Below, in pieces: positions 27,302-36,258 of a stretch of 64,000 bases of DNA (the stretch's first letter is position 1; each line of letters starts with the position of its first letter). Origin of the DNA: Nocardia anaemiae NBRC 100462 (lineage in GTDB: Bacteria; Actinomycetota; Actinomycetes; Mycobacteriales; Mycobacteriaceae). Where the stretch lies: positions 1-64,000 of the forward strand of contig NZ_BDAZ01000016.1 in assembly GCF_001612725.1 (NCBI RefSeq). The letters are read 5' to 3'. The translations under genes and the position numbers were made by a program. The notes beneath the pieces were generated by a model. The model saw only the letters and a list, made by a program, of their open reading frames with translations. It was not told the origin of the DNA and searched no databases.

Positions 27302-28887
27302 TGACCGTCAGCGAAGAGCAGCCGACCACCATTCGGCACCGCCTCGAAATGCGGTGGTGCACAGTCCTTCTCGCGCTGACCGCAGTCGGCTTCGCGGTAC
27401 TGCTCCGCATTGATGTCCGGCCGTTGTCGCTGCTCACCATGGCCGCCGTGGTGCTCGGCGCGCTCACCATGATCTGTATCGGCCTGCGGCGATATCGTCC
27501 CGAGCGGCCGCTGCCCTGGTACCTGCTCTCGGCGTCGGCCGTGCTGTTCGCCGCGGGTACGGCCACCCGCGAGATCGACCGCCACGGGCTGCATCCGATC
27601 GACGACCTGTTCACTCTCGCAGGCTATTTCGGCACCGGCGTGGCCGCGGCGCTGTGGTTGCGCCCGCGCCAGGTCCGGCCCAACTACGATCTGCTGCTCG
27701 ACTCGGCGCTCATCGGTCTCGGCGCACTGCTCGCTTCGTGGACCTTCCTGATCTCACCGATCCTGCAGTCGCACGACACCACGGCGAACACCCTGGTGGC
27801 CGCCACCTATCCGGTGCTCGACGCGCTGCTGCTGACCCTGGTCGCGCATTCGATGGCGACCGCGACTCGATCGGAGACCTCACTGCGCCTGCTGCACGTC
27901 GGGTTGATCGCAGTGCTGATCGGCGATTTCGGGTACAGCCTCGATGCCGTCGGTCGCGCGCCCGTCGCGCACGAGCTCCTGCTGGTACCGCTGCTGGTGG
28001 CCTATCCGATCGTCGGCATCGCGGCACTGCATCCGACCATGGCGAGCCTCGGTGCGCCCCGGCGCATTCACCCGCACCATGCACGGCAGCGGGCCAGCTT
28101 CATCGCGGTCGCGTTGATCGTGGCCTCGCTGATTCCGGTGGTCGGTTCCAGTCTGGACACTCTCGATCGGGTGGTGGTCTCGTCATTGTGTGCGCTGCTG
28201 CTCATCGGGGTGCTGGTGCGCAGCGAACGCGCGATCGTCCGCAGTGCGCGCAGTGAACGGCGTGCGCAGTACCAGGCCGATCACGACATGCTCACCGGAT
28301 TGCTGAACCGGGCCGCGCTGCTGCGCGCGTTGAATCGCAATCGAGAGCACTGGATCGAGCAGCCGCTGTGTCTGCTGTTCATCGATCTCGACGGCTTCAA
28401 GATGGTCAACGACAGCTACGGCCACGCGGTCGGCGACGAGCTGATCGCCAATGCGGCATCCCGGATCCGGCACATCATCCGGCGCGACGATGTGGTGGCC
28501 CGCTACGGTGGCGACGAATTCGTGGTGCTGGCCCCGCTGGACCGACAGGAGGCGGCCATGCTCGCGGAGCGACTACTCGGCGCCTTCGTTCGGCCGTTCG
28601 AGCTGAGCGCGGGCGAAATTCCGATCACCGCGAGCGTCGGCCTGGCCTGCGGCAGCCCGCGCAGCTCCGACGACACCATCTACGACCTCATCCGGGACGC
28701 GGATTCGGCGATGTACCACGCGAAGGAGTACTCGCTCGGCTACGCCTTCCACGACGATCTGCGCCACGGTGCGGAGCCGCGCAGCACTGACGCACGCTAC
28801 AGCAGTGCCGACTCGGGACGCCGGATCTGGCGCCCGAGCGGCAGGTCGCGCAATGCGAGCGGCAAGTCCGCCAGCACTGCGGTCTGA
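27301..28887 (+). CDS. Membrane-bound diguanylate cyclase (GGDEF)
   Basis: 528 residues. Residues 20-310 hold about nine or ten hydrophobic helices forming a membrane sensor, with no family I can name. The GGDEF domain follows (DMLTGLLNRAALLRAL, FIDLDGFKMVND). The active site G403-G404-D405-E406-F407 is intact, so it should make cyclic di-GMP, and the inhibitory I-site R-x-x-D is present at 394-397. No EAL domain. It starts on the last base of the preceding stop codon (TGATG). Co-translation with an arginine decarboxylase suggests that the membrane domain senses, or the c-di-GMP signal controls, something tied to agmatine. Confidence 0.92.
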   Translation: MTVSEEQPTTIRHRLEMRWCTVLLALTAVGFAVLLRIDVRPLSLLTMAAVVLGALTMICIGLRRYRPERPLPWYLLSASAVLFAAGTATREIDRHGLHPIDDLFTLAGYFGTGVAAALWLRPRQVRPNYDLLLDSALIGLGALLASWTFLISPILQSHDTTANTLVAATYPVLDALLLTLVAHSMATATRSETSLRLLHVGLIAVLIGDFGYSLDAVGRAPVAHELLLVPLLVAYPIVGIAALHPTMASLGAPRRIHPHHARQRASFIAVALIVASLIPVVGSSLDTLDRVVVSSLCALLLIGVLVRSERAIVRSARSERRAQYQADHDMLTGLLNRAALLRALNRNREHWIEQPLCLLFIDLDGFKMVNDSYGHAVGDELIANAASRIRHIIRRDDVVARYGGDEFVVLAPLDRQEAAMLAERLLGAFVRPFELSAGEIPITASVGLACGSPRSSDDTIYDLIRDADSAMYHAKEYSLGYAFHDDLRHGAEPRSTDARYSSADSGRRIWRPSGRSRNASGKSASTAV

Positions 28888-28967
28888 TCCGTCGAGCGGT
28901 GCGCGCTGTTGAGCACCACAAGCTGTTCGATCGAACCCTGCGGTCTGGTCCGTCTCGGCACCGCGAC

Positions 28968-29717
28968 CTAGTCGGACAGTTCCTCGAGAAGTCGCCGCGC
29001 TTCCTCTAACTCGGCCTGTAACTGCTGCACCTTGGACTCCTGGACCACCCGGGCCGCCTCCAGGATTCCGGCAACCACCTCGGCCACCTCCGGATGCAGC
29101 ACCTTGGCCGCCTGCGCCACCGCGGAACTCGTCACCGGCAGACCGCGCACGGTCTTCTTCTTGCCGCTGACCACATCGACCGACCATTCGCCGTCCGCGG
29201 TACCGGTGAGCGTCACCGTGACCTCCGGCGCCTTGGCTTTGCTCCGCGCGGCGGGCGCCTTCGCCGCGGGCTTGGCGGTGTTCGCTGGTGTCGCGGATTT
29301 GGCCGGTTCCGCCGCCGGGGCAACGGGTTTCGAGGCCGGGGCGGGCGGGGTGGGGCTCGGGGCGGGTGTCGCGGTGCTCGTCAAGGTCGACGGCTGGGTC
29401 ACGGTGGATTCCTTCCTGGTTGTCGACTTCGGCTGGGCAGAGCTTGTGGTTGCCGCCTTATCCCGCGGCGGCTTGGTCAACGTGACTTCGGTCGGAGAAA
29501 AGGACAGTACATCCTTCGATCCGGTCGGCTTGACCCGCAGGAAGTCACTCTCGGATCGATCACCGATCTCGACCACCTTGCCGGAGCGCCCCTCCGGCAC
29601 GCCCACCGCGGCCGCGGTGAACCACACCATCGGCGGGCGACCGCCAGCGATGTCCGTGGCGATCTGCTGAATCTCAGTGTCCGACAACGGCTGTGGTTTC
29701 GTTCGTGGGGACGGCAT
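28968..29717 (-). CDS. DUF6319-like protein with Ala/Pro-rich linker
   Basis: 249 residues in three parts. Residues 1-80 form a compact domain (PLSDTEIQQIATDIAGGRPP, MVWFTAAAVGVPEGRSGKVV, GSKDVLSFSPTEVTL) that I recall from actinobacterial proteins labelled DUF6319. Residues 85-165 are a low-complexity Ala/Pro/Thr/Lys linker. Residues 165-249 hold a second small domain (VTVTLTGTADGEWSVDVVSGKKKTV) and end in a coiled coil (VQQLQAELEEARRLLEEL). No signal peptide. Function unknown; the lysine-rich linker could contact nucleic acid. ATG 29717 is chosen since the longer frame upstream runs into intergenic sequence. Confidence 0.8.
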   Translation of the reverse strand: MPSPRTKPQPLSDTEIQQIATDIAGGRPPMVWFTAAAVGVPEGRSGKVVEIGDRSESDFLRVKPTGSKDVLSFSPTEVTLTKPPRDKAATTSSAQPKSTTRKESTVTQPSTLTSTATPAPSPTPPAPASKPVAPAAEPAKSATPANTAKPAAKAPAARSKAKAPEVTVTLTGTADGEWSVDVVSGKKKTVRGLPVTSSAVAQAAKVLHPEVAEVVAGILEAARVVQESKVQQLQAELEEARRLLEELSD

Positions 29718-29943
29718 GGTGCACTCCGAGCGGTATTCGTGGATGGCTGCGTGCACAGATGATGCCGCACACCACCGACACATTCACAAGCCACCACCGA
29801 ATCCACCCGACATCCCGCAACCTTCCAAACCTCAGCGAACACGCAGCAACGCCATGTGGCGGGTAATCGGGCAGTCACCGGTATTCGAGTTCGGCGATTC
29901 CTGCAATCGTTCTGTGCCGAGCGCAGGACGTTTCCAGCGTTAT

Positions 29944-29981
29944 CGAGCGCCCCGCCCGGTTGTGACCGGGTGGGGCGCTCG
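29944..29981. terminator. 17-bp hairpin with one G-U pair
   Basis: Arms 29944-29960 and 29965-29981 pair along 17 positions with a single wobble and a 4-base loop. It lies in the 413-base gene-free stretch 29718-30130, upstream of the DUF6319-like gene and past the end of the PepSY gene. Apart from this and the next hairpin I see nothing coding in that stretch. Confidence 0.65.
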
Positions 29982-30031
29982 TATTCGGTTGTGCGGCAGT
30001 CGTTCACGACCGGACGCGGATTGGTGATAAC

Positions 30032-30056
30032 TGCCGGGGCCCCTCACGCCCCGGCA
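30032..30056 (-). terminator. Hairpin downstream of the PepSY gene
   Basis: TGCCGGGGC and GCCCCGGCA pair over 9 bases around a 7-base loop, 75 bases past the PepSY stop on that strand. On the minus strand only GTTATC follows, with no clear U-tract. With the hairpin at 29944 it probably forms a double stop. Confidence 0.6.
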
Positions 30057-30130
30057 ATTTCCGTTGGTGCGTCCCGCGCCGCGACATCGCTGCGCGGCAC
30101 GTGAATCGGTGTGCGGGAACATCCGCGGCA

Positions 30131-31576
30131 CTAGGCCGTCGTGCGCTCGCCCACGACTAGACCGACGATGACGTCGACGGCGAGGAAGGCGAGCAGGCTC
30201 AGTCCGACCAGCGGTGCGAACCAGCCGACGACCAGTGCGGCCGCCACGATGGGCGCGGCCAGCCACGGCGAGGTCCGGCGCAATACACCGCGACGCGGTG
30301 CGCGTCCGATGGCGAACCGTGAAGCACCGCGGGTCGGCCGCCGCTTCCACCACATCAGGTACCCGAGCACGAGCACGGCGATCAGCCCGATCATCACCGC
30401 GAGCAGCAGCAACTGGTTGAGCAGCCCGAACATCAGGCCCATGTGGAATTGGATGCCCCAGTTGGTCAGCTTGGCCATGATCGGCCAGTCGGCGTAGGCG
30501 AGCTTGTCGGTGACCGTGCCGGTCGCGCCGTCGACGGCGACCGAATCGACGGTGTAGGTGCCGGACATGCGCCGTTCCTTCACCGCGAACGCGACACCGG
30601 GCTCGGCGGGAATGGCGATCTCGGAGCCCTGGGTTATCCCATTGGCGCGGGCCGCGGCATAAACCCCGTCGAGCTGGGCGATCCGGGTCGGGACATCGAC
30701 CGGCGCGGCCGTATGGCCGCCGCCGTGGTGCTCGCCTCCGGCGTGTTCCTGCGTGGCCGCACCCGGCAGTGCGGTGCTCACGGCAGGCGTGGTCCAGCTG
30801 AACTGCTCGCGCAGTTCGGTGATGTTCTCGCCAGCATAGGTCGACCAGGTCATCCCGGTCGCGGACAGCAGAAGGATCACCGGCATGATCCAAATGCCAA
30901 CGGCCCCATGCCAATTCATCGAACGACCACGGCCGTGCTGGGAACCGTCCGGTGCCAGCAGCCAGGCAGGAGAGTTGCGATTACGGCGTCCGCGCACCCG
31001 CCGGATCCACAGCACCAGACCGGCCAGCGCCACGACCCACAGCCAGGACGCGGCGATTTCGCTGTAGATGCGTCCCGGTTCGCCCAGGTGCAGATCCCGG
31101 TGCAGCCTGTCGATCCAGGTGCGCATCGGGAGCGCCCCCGAACTGCCGTAGACCACATCGCTGCCGACCGGCTGCGCGGTGTACGGATTCACGAAGACCG
31201 CGCGCCGTTCGGATTCGCCGAGAGACGGGTCGTCGAACAGCACGCGGGTGGTGTCATCGGCCTCGGGTGCCGGTGCCACCGCGACCAGCTTCGGATTCGG
31301 CTGGGTGGCCACGGCTGCGCTGACCTGTTCGGACAGCGGCCGCATCTCGCCATTCGCCTCGACCTTCAACAGGTCGTGAGAGGTAATCGATTCCAGGGTC
31401 GGGGAGATGGCGTAGAGCGCTCCCGTGACCGCGGCGATCAGGATGAACGGTGCGACGAAGATGCCCGCATAGAAATGCAAGCGCATCGCGAGGGGATAGA
31501 GGCCGTTGCGCGACCGTTTTTCCTTTGCCGGAGTCGAGGATTCGGCATCCGGCGGACTGGTGTCCGTAATACTCAT
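30131..31576 (-). CDS. PepSY-domain membrane protein (PiuB-like)
   Basis: 481 residues with four strong membrane helices: one after the N-terminus (LHFYAGIFVAPFILIAAVTGALYAI), one at YSEIAASWLWVVALAGLVLWI, one at MNWHGAVGIWIMPVILLLSATGMTW and a C-terminal pair. Two PepSY-type extracytoplasmic segments lie between (RTWIDRLHRDLHLGEPGRIYSEIAA is diagnostic). The family is often iron- or copper-regulated and has been proposed to act in metal uptake or as membrane reductase. A His-rich stretch (EHAGGEHHGGGH) near residue 280 could bind metal. ATG 31576 fits the helix spacing. Confidence 0.88.
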   Translation of the reverse strand: MSITDTSPPDAESSTPAKEKRSRNGLYPLAMRLHFYAGIFVAPFILIAAVTGALYAISPTLESITSHDLLKVEANGEMRPLSEQVSAAVATQPNPKLVAVAPAPEADDTTRVLFDDPSLGESERRAVFVNPYTAQPVGSDVVYGSSGALPMRTWIDRLHRDLHLGEPGRIYSEIAASWLWVVALAGLVLWIRRVRGRRNRNSPAWLLAPDGSQHGRGRSMNWHGAVGIWIMPVILLLSATGMTWSTYAGENITELREQFSWTTPAVSTALPGAATQEHAGGEHHGGGHTAAPVDVPTRIAQLDGVYAAARANGITQGSEIAIPAEPGVAFAVKERRMSGTYTVDSVAVDGATGTVTDKLAYADWPIMAKLTNWGIQFHMGLMFGLLNQLLLLAVMIGLIAVLVLGYLMWWKRRPTRGASRFAIGRAPRRGVLRRTSPWLAAPIVAAALVVGWFAPLVGLSLLAFLAVDVIVGLVVGERTTA

Positions 31577-31779
31577 GATTCTTCGTTTCTGGAGTTCGGG
31601 GGGAACCCGGAAGATCGTCGACCGTCCGTGATCGGCGGAATCCGCTGCAGGCCGTCAAACTCCGAAATTCGTGACGGACAGTGGATCCCGACATGCACCG
31701 GGCGAGAAGCGCCACGCAATAACCCAGGCGAGCCGAACTCGGCAGCAAGGCCGACCGGCAAAATCAAAGGAAATCGATC

Positions 31780-31795
31780 TCACATGGTCATGTGA
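31780..31795. promoter_or_regulatory. 16-bp palindrome upstream of the PepSY gene
   Basis: TCACATG and CATGTGA flank a central GT. It sits about 200 bases upstream of the PepSY start and 73 bases past the stop of the upstream membrane protein gene, inside an otherwise empty 291-base interval (31577-31867). It does not match the IdeR/DtxR iron box. A plausible operator for an unidentified regulator. Confidence 0.45.
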
Positions 31796-31867
31796 AATCA
31801 CGCCCTCGCAAAGACGCTGCGCGGAAACGACGACGCACGAGCAGAGCTCATGCACCGGGTGAGGAAA

Positions 31868-32431
31868 TCAGTGACCGAACGCCAGCGGCGGGCCGCGCGT
31901 GCGCAGCGACTCCGCGGCGAATATGCGCAGGATCACTCGATCGCGATGCGTCGCGCGCAGCGGCACCGGCCCGCGTATCGCGGGCGGGTGATACCGCATC
32001 GGCAGCACCCGCGACAGCAGCGCGCATCCGATCCGATACGCGGCCTCGGCACCCCGGATGACCACCGCCGCGAGCACGGCCGCGACGATGTGCGCGGCGA
32101 CCATACCGGGCGTGAGCTGGGCATCGCCGTGATGCATGTGCCCCGAACTCCAGCCCATGGTGCTGTGTCCGAGCAGCTGACCTGCGACGAGCGCCGACAT
32201 CAGTCCGATCGAGGTGTCGCGCAGCGGTGCGAGCCCGGCGACCACTGCGCCGACGACCGCGGAGGCGGCGGCGAGCAGCGCGAGCGTGGTGCTGTCCGGC
32301 GGCATCCCGCCGGACGCCCACCCGTGTGCCGCAATGGATATCGCACCGGAGATCGAACCGGCGCACGCGCCGCGCACCCGCGCGACGGCGCTGCGATGCC
32401 CCGCAGCGGCCGGGCCGAACTCGATACTCAC
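31868..32431 (-). CDS. Membrane protein of unknown function upstream of the PepSY gene
   Basis: 187 residues. There are about four hydrophobic segments (ISGAISIAAHGWASG, TTLALLAAASAVVGAVVAGLA, IGLMSALVAGQLLGHSTMG, VAAHIVAAVLAAVVIRGAEAAYRIGCALL) and a His/Met-rich loop between the third and fourth (SSGHMHHGDAQL). The C-terminus is basic. The loop and the PepSY neighbour in the same direction suggest metal handling, possibly copper or iron, but I recognise no named family. ATG 32431 is the only good start. Confidence 0.75.
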   Translation of the reverse strand: MSIEFGPAAAGHRSAVARVRGACAGSISGAISIAAHGWASGGMPPDSTTLALLAAASAVVGAVVAGLAPLRDTSIGLMSALVAGQLLGHSTMGWSSGHMHHGDAQLTPGMVAAHIVAAVLAAVVIRGAEAAYRIGCALLSRVLPMRYHPPAIRGPVPLRATHRDRVILRIFAAESLRTRGPPLAFGH

Positions 32432-32519
32432 GCGCTGATGATATCCGACGAATTACCCGCCGATTCCCACCCGATCGGCGGTCGGGACACTGCCAGTTTC
32501 CAGCTGGAAGAAATGCAAA

Positions 32520-32554
32520 AGCCGCACACCTACCGAATTCGCAGGTGTGCGGCT
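32520..32554 (-). terminator. Rho-independent terminator of the fatty-acyl synthetase gene
   Basis: A 12-bp perfect stem (32520-32531 with 32543-32554) around an 11-base loop lies 10 bases past the stop at 32565. On the minus strand it is followed by TTTTGCATTTCTT, a good U-tract. This is the clearest canonical terminator in the window. Confidence 0.88.
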
Positions 32555-32564
32555 CAGCCTCGAA

Positions 32565-34223
32565 TCAGTTCGCGTCGATTTCCATCTCGATCAACGGCTT
32601 GCGCAGCAACTTACCGGTCGCATTGCGCGGCAGCTCATCGAGGAAGATCACCTCGCGCGGCACCTTGTACCGCGCCAGATTCGCCTTGACGTAATCCTTG
32701 ATCTCCTGTGCGTCGCGCTTGCAGTCCGGACCCGGAACCACGAAGGCGCGCAACCGCTTTCCGAATTCGCGATCGTCCACGCCGACCACCGCGGCCTCGA
32801 AGATATCGTCGCGCCCGGCGATCAGGTTCTCCACCTCGAGCGGGAAGACGTTCTCGCCGCCGGAGACGATCATGTCGTCGTCGCGGCCGTCGATGTAGAG
32901 CAGGCCGTCGGCGTCGAAATGCCCGACGTCACCGCTGGACATCATGCCGTCCACGATCTCCTTGGTGCGGCCGTCGGTGTAGCCGGTGAACGCAAAACCG
33001 TTGTCCACGAAGATGGTTCCGGTGATATTCGGCTCGGTGATCGGCTTGCGGTTCTCGTCCAGCAGCACGATCCGGATGCCGACCGGCGCCCTGCCCGCGG
33101 TGGTCGGCGCCTTGCGCAGATCCTCCGGGGTCGCCACGGTCATGACCGCGCACTCGGTGGAGCCGTACAGGTTGTAGAGGCTATCGCCGAAGTAGTCGAG
33201 GGTGCGGGTGACCACATCGGGTGCGATGGCCGAACCCGCCGCGAAGATCACCTTGATGCTGCGCGGGTCGTACTTGGCCAGTACCTCGTCGCCGAGATCG
33301 AGGATGCGCTGCAGCATGGTCGGCACAACGACCAGTGAATCCGCCTGGTAGCGCTGGATATTCGCCAGCGTTTGCTCAGGATCGAACCGGCGCTGCTGGA
33401 AGATCACCCGGTTGCCGAGGGCAAGCCCCAGGGTGAACTGAGATAGTCCGGTGCCGTGGAAGATCGGCGCGGCCATGATCATGGTGCCGTTATTGGGCAG
33501 CGGCACCCGGTCCACGAACTGCGCCGAGGCGAACGGGCTGACCCGGTCGCGCGGCGCACCCTTCGGCGTGTCGGTGGTGCCGCTGGTCAGGATGACCATG
33601 CCGCCGGGCTTCGCGGGCGCGGGCACCGGCGCGGTGGAGCGACCCTGGATCAGCGATTCGATGGTCGGGACCGAAGGATCGACATTGTCCTTCTCGTCCA
33701 CCCAGGTGAGCACCCGGGGGATCTCGGCCGGGATCGCGCTCATCAGGTCGACGAATTCGCTGTCGTGCAGTACCGCCTTGACGTTCTCGCGCGCGGCCAC
33801 ATCGGCGAACTGCGGTTTCGCGAAGCCGGTATTCATCAGCACCGTGCGCACGCCGAGCTTGCCGGTCGCGAGCAGGCTCAGCACCATGCCGCGGTGATCA
33901 CGCGCCAGTAGCGCGACGACGTCACCGGGCTTGATTCCCTTCGCTTCGAGCCCACGGGCCAGGGCGCTGGACTGCTCGTTGAGCTGGCCGAAGCTCACCT
34001 CACCGCGCTCGTCGACGATGGCCGCCGCATCCGGTCTGGTCTGCGCCGCGTGCATGACGACACCGGCGAACGGGCCGAATTTGAGTACGTTGAACGCGGA
34101 CCGCGCCGCGTGATCGGGTCGGAGCGGATTGAACAAGTGCCGCTTGACCATGACATTCACGCCCTGGGCGAAATCGCCCGCTTTCCGGACGGAGTCATTC
34201 AACGCAGGCAGGGATAGGGACAT
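32565..34223 (-). CDS. Acyl-CoA synthetase (FadD-type), tandem copy 1
   Basis: A 552-residue ANL-family enzyme that activates fatty or other carboxylic acids. Motifs: ILTSGTTDTPKGAPR (P-loop, with D where G/L is usual), LYNLYGSTECA, SSGDVGHFDADGLLYIDGRDDD, SGGENVFPLEVENLI and the catalytic Lys in NATGK. It is clearly paralogous to the gene at 34377-36002 along its whole length. ATG 34223 is the natural start, with only a weak ribosome binding site. About 150 bases separate it from the upstream copy, room for its own promoter. Resembles the FadD12 group of mycobacteria; substrate unknown. Confidence 0.92.
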   Translation of the reverse strand: MSLSLPALNDSVRKAGDFAQGVNVMVKRHLFNPLRPDHAARSAFNVLKFGPFAGVVMHAAQTRPDAAAIVDERGEVSFGQLNEQSSALARGLEAKGIKPGDVVALLARDHRGMVLSLLATGKLGVRTVLMNTGFAKPQFADVAARENVKAVLHDSEFVDLMSAIPAEIPRVLTWVDEKDNVDPSVPTIESLIQGRSTAPVPAPAKPGGMVILTSGTTDTPKGAPRDRVSPFASAQFVDRVPLPNNGTMIMAAPIFHGTGLSQFTLGLALGNRVIFQQRRFDPEQTLANIQRYQADSLVVVPTMLQRILDLGDEVLAKYDPRSIKVIFAAGSAIAPDVVTRTLDYFGDSLYNLYGSTECAVMTVATPEDLRKAPTTAGRAPVGIRIVLLDENRKPITEPNITGTIFVDNGFAFTGYTDGRTKEIVDGMMSSGDVGHFDADGLLYIDGRDDDMIVSGGENVFPLEVENLIAGRDDIFEAAVVGVDDREFGKRLRAFVVPGPDCKRDAQEIKDYVKANLARYKVPREVIFLDELPRNATGKLLRKPLIEMEIDAN

Positions 34224-34376
34224 TCGTCAACGCCTTCCGCAGTCCACCCACCGGGACCGGGGGTGGTGTGGACCGCAACTTCGGGATCCAGTGCTGCCGC
34301 TAACAATAGCAAGCATCTGTGACTCGCTGTGTCACGTATCTCAGTTGTCCCGATGTGGTGGCGCTACCGCCCAGGT

Positions 34377-36002
34377 CTAAGCCTTGACTTCGTACTCCAC
34401 CAGCACTCGGCGCAGCAGCTTCCCGGTGGTGTTGCGGGGCAGATCGTCGAGGAAGACGACCTCGCGCGGCACCTTGTACCGCGCCAGATTCTCCTTGACG
34501 TAGGCCTTGATCTCCTCGCCGTCGGGGGTGTGACCGTCCTCGGGAACCACGAAGGCGCGCAGCCGCTTACCGAATTCCACATCATCGACGCCGACGACCG
34601 CCGCGTCGAACACATCCGGCCGTTCCAGCAGCAGGTTCTCCACCTCCTGCGGGAAGACGTTCTCGCCGCCGGAGACGATCATGTCGTCGTCGCGGCCGTC
34701 CACCATCAGCAGGCCGTGCTCGTCGAAATGGCCGACATCGCCGCTGGACATATAGCCGTCGATGATCTGCTTATGCCTGCCGTCGGTGTAGCCCTCGAAC
34801 GGCGCACCGCTGCGGACGAAGATGCGCGCGGTGGTGTTGATCGCGCTGACCCGCTTGTCGTTGTCATCGTAGAGCCGGACCTCGCAGGTGATCGGTGCGC
34901 GGCCGACGGTGCCGGGTGCGATGGCCAGATCGTCCGGGTTCGCGACGGTCGCGACGGCGCATTCGGTCGAGCCGTAGAGGTTGTACAGGACCGGGCCGAA
35001 GATCTGCGTGGCCTTGACGCACAACTCCGGCGAGAGCGCCGAACCCGCAAGCAGAATGCATTTCAGCGAGGTGGTGTCGTATTTGGCGCGGATCTCCGGT
35101 GCCAGTTCGGTCATTCGGTGCAGCATGGTCGGCACCGCGACAAGCATTTCGGCCTTGTGATCGGCCACCATCTTCAGCGTGGCCTCGGCGTCGAAGCGGC
35201 GGCGCACCACCACTTTATTGCTCATCGCCGAGGCGACCAGGTAGGTGCCGAGTCCGGTGCTGTGGAAGATCGGCGACACGATGACCTGAGTTCCCCTGAC
35301 CGGGAACGGAATTCGATCCACCATCTGCGCGGTGGCCAGCGGGGTCACCTTGCTGCGCGGTGCGCCCTTCGGCAGGCCGGTGGTGCCGCTGGTGAGGATG
35401 ACGAACCCGCCCGGCTTGGACGGCGCTGGCAGATCCGCGGTCGAGTTGGCGGCGATGAGATCGTCGAGAGTTTTTGCGCCCTCGGGCAATTCGGTGCCCT
35501 CGTCGACCCAGGTGAGGTAGCGCGGCAGATTCGGCGGCAGTGCGTCGAGCAGACCGAGGAATTCGCTGTCGTGCAGGACCGCCTTGACCTTCTCGCGCTC
35601 ACAGACCTCGGCGAACTGTGGTTTGGCGAAGCCGGTATTCATCAGCGCGACCCGCACACCGAGCTTGCCCGCCGCTGCCATGGCCAAGATGAGGCCGCGA
35701 TGGTCGCGGGCCAGCACACCGATCACGGACCCCTCGGTCAGATTCGCCTGTCGCAGCCCGCGCGCGATGGCGGTCGACTGCTCGTCCAGTTGCCGGTAGG
35801 TCAGTTCGCCGCGCTCGTCGACCAGCGCGGGGGCATCGGGCACGACTCGAGCCGAATGCCGGATCAAGGTCGCCTGCGGTCCGTAGACCTTCGATTCCCG
35901 CACCGTCCGCAAGGTTTCCAGCGGCTTCGTGGGATCGCTGACCCCGCGCGCCCGCAATACCCCGAATGCCTTCACAACCTCCAGCGCATGCGCCAACTTC
36001 AT
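34377..36002 (-). CDS. Acyl-CoA synthetase (FadD-type), tandem copy 2
   Basis: 541 residues, same family and architecture as the downstream copy: VILTSGTTGLPKGAPR, LYNLYGSTECA, SSGDVGHFDEHGLLMVDGRDDD, SGGENVFPQEVENLL and NTTGK. The N-terminal 50 residues differ from copy 1, while the core and C-terminal domains are highly alike, so this is a gene duplication with divergence of the substrate side. ATG 36002 has GAGGTGG upstream. A hairpin at 36217-36247 separates it from the upstream secreted-protein gene. Confidence 0.92.
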   Translation of the reverse strand: MKLAHALEVVKAFGVLRARGVSDPTKPLETLRTVRESKVYGPQATLIRHSARVVPDAPALVDERGELTYRQLDEQSTAIARGLRQANLTEGSVIGVLARDHRGLILAMAAAGKLGVRVALMNTGFAKPQFAEVCEREKVKAVLHDSEFLGLLDALPPNLPRYLTWVDEGTELPEGAKTLDDLIAANSTADLPAPSKPGGFVILTSGTTGLPKGAPRSKVTPLATAQMVDRIPFPVRGTQVIVSPIFHSTGLGTYLVASAMSNKVVVRRRFDAEATLKMVADHKAEMLVAVPTMLHRMTELAPEIRAKYDTTSLKCILLAGSALSPELCVKATQIFGPVLYNLYGSTECAVATVANPDDLAIAPGTVGRAPITCEVRLYDDNDKRVSAINTTARIFVRSGAPFEGYTDGRHKQIIDGYMSSGDVGHFDEHGLLMVDGRDDDMIVSGGENVFPQEVENLLLERPDVFDAAVVGVDDVEFGKRLRAFVVPEDGHTPDGEEIKAYVKENLARYKVPREVVFLDDLPRNTTGKLLRRVLVEYEVKA

Positions 36003-36216
36003 CGTCGACCACCTCTACAACAACTCGCATCGGCACACGCCCAAGCGATCTGAACCACCGTCCTGTCTCACCAACCGTATCAGCGCTATGACCCACATCA
36101 CACAACTCCGCCGAGGCGGGCTGGACAGATGATCATGTGGAAGCCATGGCGGCAAAACGCGAGGAGCCCTCACCACCGGTGTCACCTGATCTTGATCGTC
36201 TGCCGGGGACCAGCAC

Positions 36217-36247
36217 AAAGCCCGGCACGGGGTCCGTGCCGGGCTTT
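36217..36247. terminator. 14-bp hairpin between the secreted-protein gene and FadD copy 2
   Basis: AAAGCCCGGCACGG and its exact reverse complement surround a 3-base loop (36231-36233). A-rich and T-rich ends make it work in both directions; on the minus strand it lies 12 bases past the stop at 36259. Confidence 0.85.
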
Positions 36248-36258
36248 GGGGCGGGGGG

